A DNA stretch of 64,000 nt from Curtobacterium aurantiacum (GCF_018598555.1 NZ_JAHEWN010000009.1:62001-126000), one strand, 5' to 3'. Positions 9,019 to 17,647 are shown, numbered from the stretch's first letter. Numbers and translations: made by a program. The notes: generated from the sequence alone by a model not told the origin.

Positions 9019-10200
9019 GTGCCCCCGGTCCCGCCCTCGTCGCGTCGGCGGGGGTCCTGGAGGCTCCTGAGCAGTCGATCGGCTCCGCTGGCCGCGACGG
9101 CCACGGCGGTCGTCACCGCGGTCGGCACGTTCCGATACCACGAGTTCCATGCCGGCGAGCCGGGTCACGTGCTCGCTGTCACGCTCGGAGCCGTCCTGGT
9201 CGCAGCGTCGCTCGTGACCGCCGCGGCGCTCCTCCGCCGGCCGGTCCCCGCCGTGGTGCCGCTCGGACTCGCGCTCCTCGCCGTCGTGCTCGTCGTGGTC
9301 GCCCCGAGTGCGGCGTGGAGCATCGTCCCGCTCGTCGTCGTGCTGCAGACGACCGCCCGCGTCGTGCCGGCCACGGTCGCCAGCGCGTCGGCGGTCGTGG
9401 TCGCCGCGGTGTCCGTCCCCCGACTGACCGGCAGCGCGGACCCCGGGCTGTTCGTCGGGTGTCTCCTCGCCGGGCTGGTGTTCGTCGCCGCGGTCGTGGT
9501 GTCCCGGGTGGCCCTGCAGGAGCGGTCGCGCACCGTGCGGCAGCTCATCGCCACCCGCGCGCGACTCGTCGCCTCGGAGCGTCGGGCGAGTGCCCTCGAA
9601 GCGCGCCAGCACGTCGCCGCGGAACTCCACGACACGGTGGTGCAGTCGGTGGCGGGAGCGCTGTACCTGACCGAGGCGGCCGAACGCTCCGGGGACGACC
9701 GTCTCGCGCAGGATGCCCGTCGGGCACTGCGGACCGCCGTGGTGGACACCCGCGCGCTCGTCGACGGACTCGGAGCGGATGCGCGGGCCGCCGAGGACCC
9801 GGCGGATGGACTCGCCGACGGACTCGCGGACGGCCTTGCCGAGGCCGCCGAACGCGTCGGCGCCCACTGGTCGGTGGTCGGGGAGCGGCGTCCCGTGGCA
9901 CCGATGCCGGCACTGGCGCTGTTGCGAACCGCTCAGGGGGCGCTCGGCAACGCCGAACGGCACGCGGACGCCTCGTCGATCGTGCTGGAACTCCGGTACG
10001 AGGGGGACACCGTCGCGGTCGTGGTCCGGGACGACGGCGTCGGGTTCGACCCGGATTCCGTCATCGTGCCCGGACCGACCGGAGGCCACGGCCTGGCGAT
10101 CATGCGGCGCCGGCTCGATGCCGTCGGGGGAGCACTCGACCTGCGCTCCGGCCCGGACGGTACGGTGCTGCGGGCGACCGTACCGTTGGAGGAACCATGA
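9019..10200 (+). CDS. sensor histidine kinase, HisKA_3 (NarL-partner) type
   Basis: Membrane sensor that autophosphorylates and signals to the response regulator encoded next. Five or six transmembrane helices (about residues 20-170) precede the dimerisation box AAELHDTVVQSVAGAL, whose His is the phosphorylation site. The ATPase domain follows, with N-box GNAERHADA and G-boxes DDGVGFD and GGHGLAIM. An Ala/Asp/Gly-repeat loop (DGLADGLADGLAE) sits between them. GTG 9019 is 6 nt after TACCCT (9007-9012), which predicts a leaderless mRNA. Its stop overlaps the regulator start (ATGA). The input signal is unknown. Confidence 0.88.
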   Translation: MPPVPPSSRRRGSWRLLSSRSAPLAATATAVVTAVGTFRYHEFHAGEPGHVLAVTLGAVLVAASLVTAAALLRRPVPAVVPLGLALLAVVLVVVAPSAAWSIVPLVVVLQTTARVVPATVASASAVVVAAVSVPRLTGSADPGLFVGCLLAGLVFVAAVVVSRVALQERSRTVRQLIATRARLVASERRASALEARQHVAAELHDTVVQSVAGALYLTEAAERSGDDRLAQDARRALRTAVVDTRALVDGLGADARAAEDPADGLADGLADGLAEAAERVGAHWSVVGERRPVAPMPALALLRTAQGALGNAERHADASSIVLELRYEGDTVAVVVRDDGVGFDPDSVIVPGPTGGHGLAIMRRRLDAVGGALDLRSGPDGTVLRATVPLEEP

Positions 10201-10853
10201 CCCGCGTGCTGCTCGTCGACGACCACCCCGTGCTCCGGACCGGGGTCGCCGCGATCCTCGCGACCTTCCCGGACATCGACGTCGTCGGGTCGACCGGGGA
10301 CCCGGAGGCGGTGACCGCCCTCGTCGCCGAGACGATTCCGGACGTCGTCGTGCTCGACCTCGGCCTCGGGACGCGCAACGGCGTCGACCTGATCCCCGAC
10401 CTGATCCGGTCGACCCGCGTGCTGGTGTTCACGGCGACCGGGACCGACGTGGCGATCATGCGGGCGCTCGATGCCGGGGCGACGGGGTACCTGCTCAAGG
10501 ACGCGTCGGCCGACGAACTGGCCGCCGCCGTCCGTGCCGCCGCCACCGGGACCGCCGTGTACGCGCGGGCCGTGGCGGAACGCATGCTCGACCGTGGTCG
10601 CCGACCGGACGAGACCCTGACGCCGCGGGAGCTCGACGTGCTCGAACTGCTCGCCGACGGCTCGACGAACCGGGTGATCGCGGGCCAGCTCTTCATGAGC
10701 GAGTCGACGGTGAAGACGCACCTGGTGCGGGTGTTCGCGAAGCTGGGTGTCGACGGCCGGGCCGGGGCGGTGGCCGAGGCCACCCGACGGGGCATCATCG
10801 CCTTCGACGGCCAGGCGCGACCCGCACGCTCGCCCGACGACGTGACGACGTGA
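10197..10853 (+). CDS. NarL/FixJ-family response regulator
   Basis: Cytoplasmic DNA-binding response regulator. The receiver domain has VDDHP and phospho-acceptor Asp in VVVLDLGLG, with T/S and K switch residues (FTAT, LLKD). The C-terminal LuxR-type helix-turn-helix is at about residues 140-200 (LTPRELDVLELLADG, then STVKTHLVRVFAKLGV). GGAGGAACC directly precedes ATG 10197. It is translationally coupled to the kinase upstream and should be its partner. Targets are unknown. Confidence 0.93.
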   Translation: MTRVLLVDDHPVLRTGVAAILATFPDIDVVGSTGDPEAVTALVAETIPDVVVLDLGLGTRNGVDLIPDLIRSTRVLVFTATGTDVAIMRALDAGATGYLLKDASADELAAAVRAAATGTAVYARAVAERMLDRGRRPDETLTPRELDVLELLADGSTNRVIAGQLFMSESTVKTHLVRVFAKLGVDGRAGAVAEATRRGIIAFDGQARPARSPDDVTT

Positions 10854-10890
10854 CGACGGCGGGGCGACCGATGGTCGCCCCGCCGTCGTC
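10852..10890. terminator. 18-bp perfect hairpin between convergent genes
   Basis: Arms 10852-10869 and 10873-10890 pair perfectly around a 3-nt GAT loop; the 5' arm includes two bases of the response-regulator stop codon. It lies between convergent genes and could terminate both. There is no U-tract. Confidence 0.75.
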
Positions 10891-10934
10891 ACGATCGACT
10901 CAGCGCTGTCGGGTCACTGCACGACCCTGCCGGG

Positions 10935-11483
10935 TCACTTCGTGATCGCGTCCAGCCCAGCCTGTGCGTACTCCTGGTCGGTGGCGCCCGACGGGGTGCC
11001 GCCGACGCCGATGCCGCCGATGGAGGCCTCGCCCGCCTTGACCGGCACGGCTCCGGCGAGGAACAGGGTCCCGGGCAGGTCCTTCAGTCCGGCGTTGTCG
11101 CCCGTGGCCCGCTTCGCGAGCTCCGAGGTGGGCGCGCCGAACGCCGCCGCCGTGTAGGCCTTCTGCCGCGAGGCGCTGATCGTGTGCGAGGCGGCGTTCT
11201 CGCCACGGACGAAGGCCTGCAGCTGGCCGTTGCGGTCGACGACCGAGACGCTGACGAACCCCGCGCCGTCGGCCTCGGCGGCGGTGAGGGCAGCCGAGGC
11301 CGCCCGCATCGCGTCGGCGGAACTGAGCCGCTTGGACTCGACGACGGCGTCGCCGGTGACGGCCGCGACGGGGCGGACGTCGGCGGCGGCGGCGTTCGAC
11401 GAGGTGGTGGCGACGCCGGCCGTGATGCCGGTGACGGCGAGGGCTGCGGCGGCGGTGGCGACGAGGGTGCGGGGGAGACGCAT
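10935..11483 (-). CDS. secreted GlcG/HbpS-family protein
   Basis: 182 residues with a Sec signal peptide (basic start MRLPRTLVA, hydrophobic core, cleavage near AAAAD at about residues 31-35). The rest is a GlcG/HbpS (DUF336) domain: AMRAASAALTAAEADGAGFVSVSVVDRNG, then ISASRQKAYTAAAFGAPTSE and GGIGVGGTPSGATDQEYA. HbpS of Streptomyces binds haem and works with a two-component system, but most members have no proven role. It faces the kinase/regulator pair but is on the other strand, so functional linkage is only a possibility. Confidence 0.88.
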   Translation of the reverse strand: MRLPRTLVATAAAALAVTGITAGVATTSSNAAAADVRPVAAVTGDAVVESKRLSSADAMRAASAALTAAEADGAGFVSVSVVDRNGQLQAFVRGENAASHTISASRQKAYTAAAFGAPTSELAKRATGDNAGLKDLPGTLFLAGAVPVKAGEASIGGIGVGGTPSGATDQEYAQAGLDAITK

Positions 11484-11595
11484 GAGGGGGACCTTCCGTT
11501 CGGTGTGGTGGGTCCAGCCTCACGCCGACGGGTGCTCCGGCACATCGACCGTCCGGACCGCGGATCCGGACCGAACAGTCGACGGCGCGTCCCCG

Positions 11596-12936
11596 CTAGA
11601 AGTCGAACAGGTTGTCCCGGATCCCTCCGGCGCCGTACTCCCGACGCAGCAGGCCGCGGCGTCGGAGCACCGGCACCAGGTCGCCGAGCATCCGGTGGAC
11701 CTGTGCCGGGTGCAGGTCGCCCGAGAAGATGATCCCGTCGTTGTCGGCGTCGCTGCCGAGCTCCTCGATGAAGTCCGCGAACTCGTCCGCGGTCCCGACG
11801 AACCCCGACCGCGGCCCCGACCGCGACCCGGACCGCGAGCCCGAGCCCGGCGCGATCCGCCCCTGCCGCGCCTTGCGGGTGAGCAGTTCCCGCAGCGGTG
11901 CGTCCGGGGTGTCGCCGAGCAGCCCGCGGATCGTGCCCGCGGAGACGTGGTCTCCGAAGGTCCCGGCGGGCACGGGCGCGTCCAGGTCGAGCGCGAGCAG
12001 GTCGGTCTCGGAGTCGCTCGACCACGCGGTCGCCGCGGCACGCAGGGCGTCGTCGCCGGGGTGCTCGGAGGCGGCGACGATGCGGTCGGCCTCCTCCGCC
12101 GAGGACACGATCACGGGCTTGAGCACGAACAGGATCCGCAGGTCCGCGGCCGAGCGCCCGGCGGCCTCGGCGGCGGCGATCACCCGCCCCCGGTAGTCCG
12201 ACACCGCCGGGGCGGACAGCGGCGCGAGCGCGAGCTGCACGTCCGAGTGGGTCCCGGCGAAGGCGAGTCCACGACCCGACCCGCCCGGGGAGACGACCAG
12301 GGGGTCCGACGCCAGCGGCAGCGCGTTGAGCGGACCGTCGGCGGTGAAGTACGTGCCATCGTGGTGGAACGCGTCGAGCGCGTCGCCGTCCGCGAAGTGC
12401 CAGGAGTCCGGTGCGCCGACGTACCCGTCGCCCCACGAGTGCCAGAGCCGGCGGAGCAGGGTGATCCACTCCTCGGCCCGGTCGTACGCCTGGTCGTGGG
12501 GCAGCGGCGGCAGCCCGGCGTGCCGTGCGCTGCCGACGTCGGTGACGACGTTGATGCCGAGCCGGTCGGAGGACAGGTGCGCGAGGGTCGCGAACTGTCG
12601 TGCCGCCAGGTACGGCGGGGTGATCCCCGCGTTCACGGTCGGCGCGATGCCGATGTGCGAGGTCGCGGCGAACAGGTACGGGGCGAGCAGCAGCGGGTCG
12701 TGCTTCGGGCCGCCGTACGCCTGTCGGATGCGCAGGTCGAGGGTCGCGGGGTTCCCGAGCGAGACGGCGTCCTCGGCGATGACCAGGTCCATGCCGGCCT
12801 GCTCCAGCGTCCGGACGGACTGCTGGTACAGGTCCGGCTTCGTCCAGTCGTGGCCCCAGTCCCAGTCGGACCGCCCCCACGCCTGCGGGCCGAAGCCGCG
12901 TGAGAAGAAGTACCCGAAGTGCTGCGGCTCGGCCAT
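11596..12936 (-). CDS. NtaA/SnaA/DszA-type flavin-dependent monooxygenase
   Basis: Bacterial-luciferase-like (LLM) FMNH2-dependent monooxygenase of about 446 residues. Family hallmarks are the N-terminal FGYFFSRGFGPQAWG region, NAGITPPYLAARQFATLAHLSSDRLGINVVTDV and PLVVSPGGSGRGLAFAG. Relatives oxidise organosulfur or amino-polycarboxylate compounds. A low-complexity SGSRSGSRSGPRSG insertion (about residues 350-362, bases near 11806-11850) is unusual. The start immediately follows the stop of the O-acetylhomoserine sulfhydrylase gene, so the two are co-transcribed. A role in releasing sulfur for homocysteine synthesis is inferred from that pairing. Confidence 0.88.
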   Translation of the reverse strand: MAEPQHFGYFFSRGFGPQAWGRSDWDWGHDWTKPDLYQQSVRTLEQAGMDLVIAEDAVSLGNPATLDLRIRQAYGGPKHDPLLLAPYLFAATSHIGIAPTVNAGITPPYLAARQFATLAHLSSDRLGINVVTDVGSARHAGLPPLPHDQAYDRAEEWITLLRRLWHSWGDGYVGAPDSWHFADGDALDAFHHDGTYFTADGPLNALPLASDPLVVSPGGSGRGLAFAGTHSDVQLALAPLSAPAVSDYRGRVIAAAEAAGRSAADLRILFVLKPVIVSSAEEADRIVAASEHPGDDALRAAATAWSSDSETDLLALDLDAPVPAGTFGDHVSAGTIRGLLGDTPDAPLRELLTRKARQGRIAPGSGSRSGSRSGPRSGFVGTADEFADFIEELGSDADNDGIIFSGDLHPAQVHRMLGDLVPVLRRRGLLRREYGAGGIRDNLFDF

Positions 12937-14322
12937 TCAGCGCTCCTGCCGGTCGAGGGCCGGCCCACCGACTGCGGTGCGCTGCGCGTCCGACGCTCCA
13001 CGCGCCTCCAGACCGCCGACGGCGCCTGCGGAACGCACGGCGGCGAACCCGCGTTCCAGGTCGCGGAGCAGGTCCGCGACGTCCTCGATGCCGACCGACA
13101 GGCGGATCAGGCCGTCGTCGATGCCCTGCTCGGCACGTTCCTGTGGGGTGCGCCCGGCGTGCGTCGTGGTCGCCGGGTGCAGGATCAGCGAGCGGACGTC
13201 GCCCAGGTGCGTCATCCGGCTGAACAGCTGCACGGCGTCGATGAACGCCCGCGCGGCGGCTTCGCCACCGGCGAGCGTGAAGGCGAAGACGGATCCGGCC
13301 CCACGGGGCAGGTAGCGCTGGGCGAGGTCGTGGAACGGACTGGAGGCCAGGCCCGCGTGGTCGACGCTCGTCACCTCCGGCTGCTGGTCCAGCCAGGACG
13401 CGACGGCCAGCGCGTTCGCGCAGTGGCGTTCGACCCGCAGCGACAGCGTCTCGATGCCCTGGCGGAGCAGGAAGGCGTTGAACGGTGACGGGGCCGGACC
13501 GATGCGTGCGGCGACGACGTCGCGGGCGTACACGGCGAACGCGCGGTCGCCGTACCGCTCGGCGTAGCTGTCACCGCCGAGGGACCGCTCCGGGCTGGTC
13601 AGGTGCGTCCAGCGCTCGGGCGCTGCGGACCAGTCGAACGTGCCGCCGTCGACGACCACGCCGCCGAGTCCGGCGCCGTGGCCGGACAGGAACTTCGACG
13701 CCGAGTGCACGACGATGTCCGCACCGTGCTCGACCGGGCGCACCAGGTACGGCGTGGCGAGGGTGTTGTCGACGATCAGCGGGACGCCGGCGCGGTGTGC
13801 GGTCTCGGCGACGCCGGTGATGTCGAGGACGTCGTTCTTCGGGTTCGGGATCGTCTCGGCGAAGAACGCCTTCGTGTTCGGTCGGACCGCGGCGGCCCAG
13901 GCGTCGAGGTCGCGCGCGTCGGGGACGAAGTCGACCTCGATGCCGAGCCGGCCGAGGTTCTGCCGCAGCAGCCCGCGGGTGCCCTCGTAGATGCTCCGGG
14001 CACTGACGACGTGGTCGCCGGCCTGCAGGAGCCCGAGGAACGCCACGGTCGCCGCCGCCTGTCCGCTGCCGACCAGGATCGCCTGGACGCCGCGTTCGAG
14101 CAGCGCGACGCGACGCTCGACGTCGGCGTTCGTCGGGTTGCCGAGGCGCGTGTAGGTGTAGCCGTCCTCGGTGTCGGCGAAGCGGTCGCGCGCCTGGTCG
14201 AAGTCGTCGAACAGGAACCCGGAGGACATGTGGATCGCGGGGACACGGGCACCGTGCCCCGTGTCGGGCACGAAGCCGCCGTGCACCTGCTCGGTCGCGA
14301 AGCCGTGGACGTCGGTCGCCAT
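12937..14322 (-). CDS. O-acetylhomoserine aminocarboxypropyltransferase-like enzyme (copy 1)
   Basis: PLP-dependent Cys/Met-metabolism enzyme predicted to use sulfide or another sulfur nucleophile on O-acetylhomoserine. The PLP lysine lies in HSASKFLSGHG, with FAETIPNPKND and LIVDNTLATPY also conserved. Its 461 residues include a C-terminal extension (about 30 residues after LLRDLERGF) not seen in copy 2 at 51570-52901. GGAGG stands 6 nt before the ATG. Pairing with an LLM monooxygenase instead of metX suggests use under sulfate limitation. The cognate housekeeping copy is next to metX. Confidence 0.9.
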   Translation of the reverse strand: MATDVHGFATEQVHGGFVPDTGHGARVPAIHMSSGFLFDDFDQARDRFADTEDGYTYTRLGNPTNADVERRVALLERGVQAILVGSGQAAATVAFLGLLQAGDHVVSARSIYEGTRGLLRQNLGRLGIEVDFVPDARDLDAWAAAVRPNTKAFFAETIPNPKNDVLDITGVAETAHRAGVPLIVDNTLATPYLVRPVEHGADIVVHSASKFLSGHGAGLGGVVVDGGTFDWSAAPERWTHLTSPERSLGGDSYAERYGDRAFAVYARDVVAARIGPAPSPFNAFLLRQGIETLSLRVERHCANALAVASWLDQQPEVTSVDHAGLASSPFHDLAQRYLPRGAGSVFAFTLAGGEAAARAFIDAVQLFSRMTHLGDVRSLILHPATTTHAGRTPQERAEQGIDDGLIRLSVGIEDVADLLRDLERGFAAVRSAGAVGGLEARGASDAQRTAVGGPALDRQER

Positions 14323-14410
14323 GGGACACCTCCGGGGGTCGTCTGGCGGTAGCCTCGCAGCCCCTCGGCGTGGACAGACGATTGCGGCCCCCGGTTACGC
14401 GAGCGCAGCC

Positions 14411-15124
14411 TCAGACGAGCGCGCGGACGCCGGCGACGACGGTGTCCCAGACCTCGAGCAGCGGCCCGCGCGCCAGCCACACCGCGACGCCGTTCACGAC
14501 GACGAACAGTACGAACCACAGCGACGCCGGCACGCGCATCTCCGCCGCGGCGATGTGGAAGTCCGTCTGCACCCGGGCACCGGTGAGCAGCCAGCGGCCG
14601 ACCTGCGCCACCGAGCGCAGCCCGTCGACGACGAAGAACGCCCCGACTGCGGCGACCACCAGCACCGTGGCCTCGGACGGCCGGACGGCGACCCACAGGG
14701 CGAGGGCGTCGAAGCCGAGCACGACCAGCAGACCGAACCAGTTCCGCACGAAGGCCAGTGCCACGAGCCCGATCACCGCGAGCACGACCACGGGCAACCA
14801 GCGTGACCCGTGCAGCACCCCGGTCACCAGCAGCACCCCGGCCCAGAGCGGTGCGCTGTAGCCCGCGTACAGGTTGAGGATCCGGACGAGCCACCGGATG
14901 CCGCCGGGGACCCGACCGAGCTGGACCCAGGCCTCGCCGGACCCGTCCGGGTGCAGCTCGATCCGCTGGATGCGGCCGCCGAACGGCACGACGACGATCG
15001 CGTGCCCGACCTCGTGCGCGATGGTCGCGGCGATGCGGGCGACTCGCCCGACGAACGGGACGAACGGCAGGACGGCGCCGATGAGGAGCGCGACGAAGAC
15101 GAGGGGCGGGGCTGCGGTGGTCAA
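14411..15124 (-). CDS. M50-like membrane metalloprotease
   Basis: A polytopic protein of 237 residues with the zinc motif HEVGH near residues 38-42 at the end of a hydrophobic segment. This matches the M50B-like (site-2-protease-related) pattern. Further helices follow at about 85-105, 110-130, 135-155 and 195-215. The initiation codon appears to be TTG 15124. Known M50 proteases cleave membrane proteins within the bilayer, but this divergent class is mostly uncharacterised. The second zinc-site motif is not obvious to me. It is downstream of the small gene after glmS, with a 52-bp gap. Confidence 0.75.
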   Translation of the reverse strand: MTTAAPPLVFVALLIGAVLPFVPFVGRVARIAATIAHEVGHAIVVVPFGGRIQRIELHPDGSGEAWVQLGRVPGGIRWLVRILNLYAGYSAPLWAGVLLVTGVLHGSRWLPVVVLAVIGLVALAFVRNWFGLLVVLGFDALALWVAVRPSEATVLVVAAVGAFFVVDGLRSVAQVGRWLLTGARVQTDFHIAAAEMRVPASLWFVLFVVVNGVAVWLARGPLLEVWDTVVAGVRALV

Positions 15125-15176
15125 GGGACCAGCATCGCAGCCCCGCCCAGGAAGACCCTGCGGATCCGGGTCCCGG

Positions 15177-15278
15177 TCAGGGGAGCACGGACGTCGTCAG
15201 CACCACCGCGATCAGGACCACGGTGCCGGCGATGGCCAGGGCGGTGAGGACGGCGAGGAACACCGTCAGGCGGTTCAC
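15177..15278 (-). CDS. 33-residue single-pass membrane protein downstream of glmS
   Basis: GTG 15278 starts 14 nt after the glmS stop. The product begins with MNRLTVF if GTG is read as Met, has one hydrophobic helix over most of its length, and ends TTSVLP. It is too short for similarity-based naming. Tight spacing to glmS suggests co-expression. No strong Shine-Dalgarno is seen, so translational coupling may be needed. Confidence 0.4.
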   Translation of the reverse strand: MNRLTVFLAVLTALAIAGTVVLIAVVLTTSVLP

Positions 15279-15292
15279 GCGGCGTCGCCCGG

Positions 15293-17107
15293 CTATTCGA
15301 CCGTCACCGACTTCGCGAGGTTCCGGGGTTTGTCGACGTCGCACCCGAGCTGCAGGGCGAGTTCGCGGGCCAGCATCTGCAGCGGGACGACGGCCTCGAG
15401 CGGGCCCCACGGCGCGGTCATCGCGCCCCAGGCCAGGTCGCCGGTGCCACGCCGGCCGAGTGCGGGGATGTCCGCGGTCTCGCCGCCGATCGTGATGACG
15501 AAGCCGCCGCGGGCCCGGACCTCGGCGATCGCCGACTGGATCTTCGGCTCGCCGTGGTCGATGACGACCACCGGGGTGCCGTCGTCGACCAGGGCGAGCG
15601 GGCCGTGCTTGAGCTCGCCGGCGGGGTAGGCCTCGGCCCAGCGGTAGCTCAGCTCCTTGAGCTTCAGGGCACCCTCGGCTGCGTACGGCAGGCCGGCCCC
15701 GCGGCCGAGGAACAGGAACCCGGACGCCTCCTTGACGCTCGACACCAGCAGCGGCATCCGCTCGGCGGACACCCGCGCGGCGTGCTCGATCCGGGCCGGC
15801 AGGTCGCGCAGCTCGTCGACGAGCACCTGGGCGCGCGACGGCTCGATCCGGCCGGACGCCACCATCGCCGAGATCATCGCCGCGACGCCCACCACGACCT
15901 GCGCCGTGAACGTCTTCGTGGCCGCGACCCCGATCTCCGGACCGGCGTGGCAGTCCAGCACGGCGTCGGCCCGTCGGGCGAGCGAGGAGTGCATGTTGTT
16001 CGTCAGCGCGAGCACCGGGTGCCGGTCCTCGAAGCGGTCGAGGGCGCGGAGCACGTCGGCGGTCTCCCCGGACTGGCTGATCGCGACGACCAGGGTGCCC
16101 GGGCCGAGCACGGCCTGGTCGGCCTCGCTCGCGACGACGATGTCCGTGGGCACACCACCGATGCCGCGCAGCGCCGTCGCGATCACCTGGCCGGCGTTCA
16201 GCGACGTGCCGCAGGCGACGATCGCCAGCCGGTGGAAACCGGCCAGGCCGAGCCCCACCCACATGCTGCCGTCGGCCGTGCGCCGGGTCACCCGGTCCAG
16301 GATCCCGGCGACGACGTCGGCCTGCTCGTCGATCTCCTTCGCCATGTGGTCCGTGTGGTCGCCGAGGTCGAGGGCGGCGGCGGCGAACGGAGACGGCGTG
16401 GGGAACGGCACCGGCACCGTGATGCCGTCGGACGACCAGGTCCAGGCCTCGCCGAGCTCGACGACGTCGCCGTCGCGGAGCGCCACGAAGGTCTCGCACC
16501 ACTCGGCGATCGCGCCGATGTCGCTCGCCACGAAGTCACCGCGGCCGGAGCGGGCGACGACGAGCGGAGAGCGGTCCGCCGCCACGACCATCCGGCCGTC
16601 GCGGGCGTCCAGGACGACGATCGCCCACGACCCCTCGAGCTGCGCCGTCGCGATCTGCACCGCGAGCATCAGGTCCGGGTCGACCGCCAGGGCCCGCTCG
16701 ACCAGGTGCGCGATGACCTCGGAGTCGACGTCGGATCGGAACCGGTGTCCCTGCGCCTCGAGCGTCTGCCGCAGCTGTTCGGCGTTCTCGATGATGCCGT
16801 TGTGCACGATGGCGATCCGGCCGGTGCAGTCGGCGTGCGGGTGCGCGTTCGCCTCGCGGACGGCACCGTGCGTCGCCCAGCGGGTGTGGCCGATGCCGAC
16901 GCCGGTGAGCGCGGCACCGGAGCGGGCCGCGACGAGCGTGCGCAGGTCACCGACACGGGACACCGAGCGGATCGTCTCGGTGCGGCCGACGGCCGTCCGG
17001 ACGGCGATGCCTGCGGAGTCGTACCCGCGGTACTCGAGCCGCTCGAGTCCGTCGAGCAGGTAGGGGGTCGCGTCGTCAGACACGCGGGCCGCGATGATGC
17101 CGCACAT
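15293..17107 (-). CDS. glmS: glutamine-fructose-6-phosphate aminotransferase (isomerizing)
   Basis: Makes glucosamine-6-phosphate from fructose-6-phosphate and glutamine, the first step to UDP-GlcNAc and peptidoglycan. The N-terminal glutaminase domain starts MCGIIAAR with Cys2 as nucleophile after Met removal, with GHTRWATHG and HNGIIEN. Two SIS domains follow (ACGTSLNAG, AISQSGETADV, then EASGFLFLGRG). The C-terminus is the conserved DVDKPRNLAKSVTVE. The start is fixed by the catalytic Cys; longer upstream frames are rejected. The roughly 550-bp upstream gap contains a long hairpin at 17210-17247 but no glmS ribozyme that I can recognise. Confidence 0.97.
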   Translation of the reverse strand: MCGIIAARVSDDATPYLLDGLERLEYRGYDSAGIAVRTAVGRTETIRSVSRVGDLRTLVAARSGAALTGVGIGHTRWATHGAVREANAHPHADCTGRIAIVHNGIIENAEQLRQTLEAQGHRFRSDVDSEVIAHLVERALAVDPDLMLAVQIATAQLEGSWAIVVLDARDGRMVVAADRSPLVVARSGRGDFVASDIGAIAEWCETFVALRDGDVVELGEAWTWSSDGITVPVPFPTPSPFAAAALDLGDHTDHMAKEIDEQADVVAGILDRVTRRTADGSMWVGLGLAGFHRLAIVACGTSLNAGQVIATALRGIGGVPTDIVVASEADQAVLGPGTLVVAISQSGETADVLRALDRFEDRHPVLALTNNMHSSLARRADAVLDCHAGPEIGVAATKTFTAQVVVGVAAMISAMVASGRIEPSRAQVLVDELRDLPARIEHAARVSAERMPLLVSSVKEASGFLFLGRGAGLPYAAEGALKLKELSYRWAEAYPAGELKHGPLALVDDGTPVVVIDHGEPKIQSAIAEVRARGGFVITIGGETADIPALGRRGTGDLAWGAMTAPWGPLEAVVPLQMLARELALQLGCDVDKPRNLAKSVTVE

Positions 17108-17209
17108 CGGCTGTCCCTTCGGGGGAACGAGGGTGGGTGGAACGGGGTGGTGGGGCGGCACCGACCGCCGTCGGGTCTGCCGCGCGTCCGGGGTCCCCCG
17201 GCCCGGGAA

Positions 17210-17247
17210 CCGACGCCCGTCCTCGGATCAGGCGAGGACGGACGTCG
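17210..17247 (-). promoter_or_regulatory. glmS upstream hairpin
   Basis: Two stacked stems: CCGACG with CGTCGG outside, and a 9-bp CCGTCCTCG/CGAGGACGG stem inside, around a short loop. It lies 103-140 nt before the glmS start, where a 5' leader would be. No U-tract follows on the minus strand, so an attenuator role is not shown. Confidence 0.45.
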
Positions 17248-17454
17248 GTGTCGGTGGGCCGGGAGGTTCGGGTACCGGACTCGGGTACCGCGGGCTGGCC
17301 CCCGGGGGAGGGGCACGGCGGTCGGTGCAGGAGAAGCCTCACCCGCCGCCGACCGCACGGCAACACCCGTCGGACGCTCTTGCGGTTCCCCGCGTGCGGG
17401 GCACACCGCGCTGCGGGCGTGTGCGGACTCCCGCAACCGCGCGCGCTTCGCGTG

Positions 17455-17512
17455 GAGCGACGCGCCAGCGGCGCGCGGCGCCAGCGCCGACCGAGCCTGC
17501 GAGGTCGGTTGC
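17455..17512 (+). repeat. REP-like unit, copy 1
   Basis: Begins GAGCGACGCGCCAGCGG and ends in a 6-bp stem CCGACC/GGTCGG around the loop GAGCCTGCGA. The second copy at 17592-17647 has the same loop with a different but still perfectly paired stem. Confidence 0.7.
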
Positions 17513-17532
17513 GTGAAGACGTGGAGCGCAGA

Positions 17533-17576
17533 CGGACGGGAGGCCCGGTACCAGCTGGTACCGGGCCTCCCGTCCG
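17533..17576. terminator. 44-nt perfect palindrome, GGACGGGAGGC family
   Basis: Arms of 22 nt meeting at the central AGCT. The outer part is CGGACGGGAGGC and its complement. Near-identical palindromes occur at 36650-36691 and 46679-46722, and degenerate ones at about 42133-42180 and 57960-58006. All lie in intergenic gaps after gene 3' ends. Confidence 0.75.
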
Positions 17577-17591
17577 CGCGGTCTTCGCTCT

Positions 17592-17647
17592 GAGCGACGC
17601 GCCAGCGGCGCGCGGACCCAGCGCCGGGCGAGCCTGCGAGCCCGGTC
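17592..17647 (+). repeat. REP-like unit, copy 2
   Basis: Shares GAGCGACGCGCCAGCGG and the loop GAGCCTGCGA with copy 1, but its closing stem is CCGGGC/GCCCGG. It ends 14 bp before the stop of the LAL regulator gene. Confidence 0.7.

Noticed and set aside
12995-13030. GGAGGC-type hairpin within metY copy 1
   Set aside because: It lies in the coding C-terminal extension and pairs poorly.
17108-17400. glmS ribozyme
   Set aside because: No recognisable core or cleavage site next to the start; the ribozyme is mainly known from Firmicutes.
17455-17647. CRISPR array
   Set aside because: Only two repeats with no regular spacers and no cas genes.
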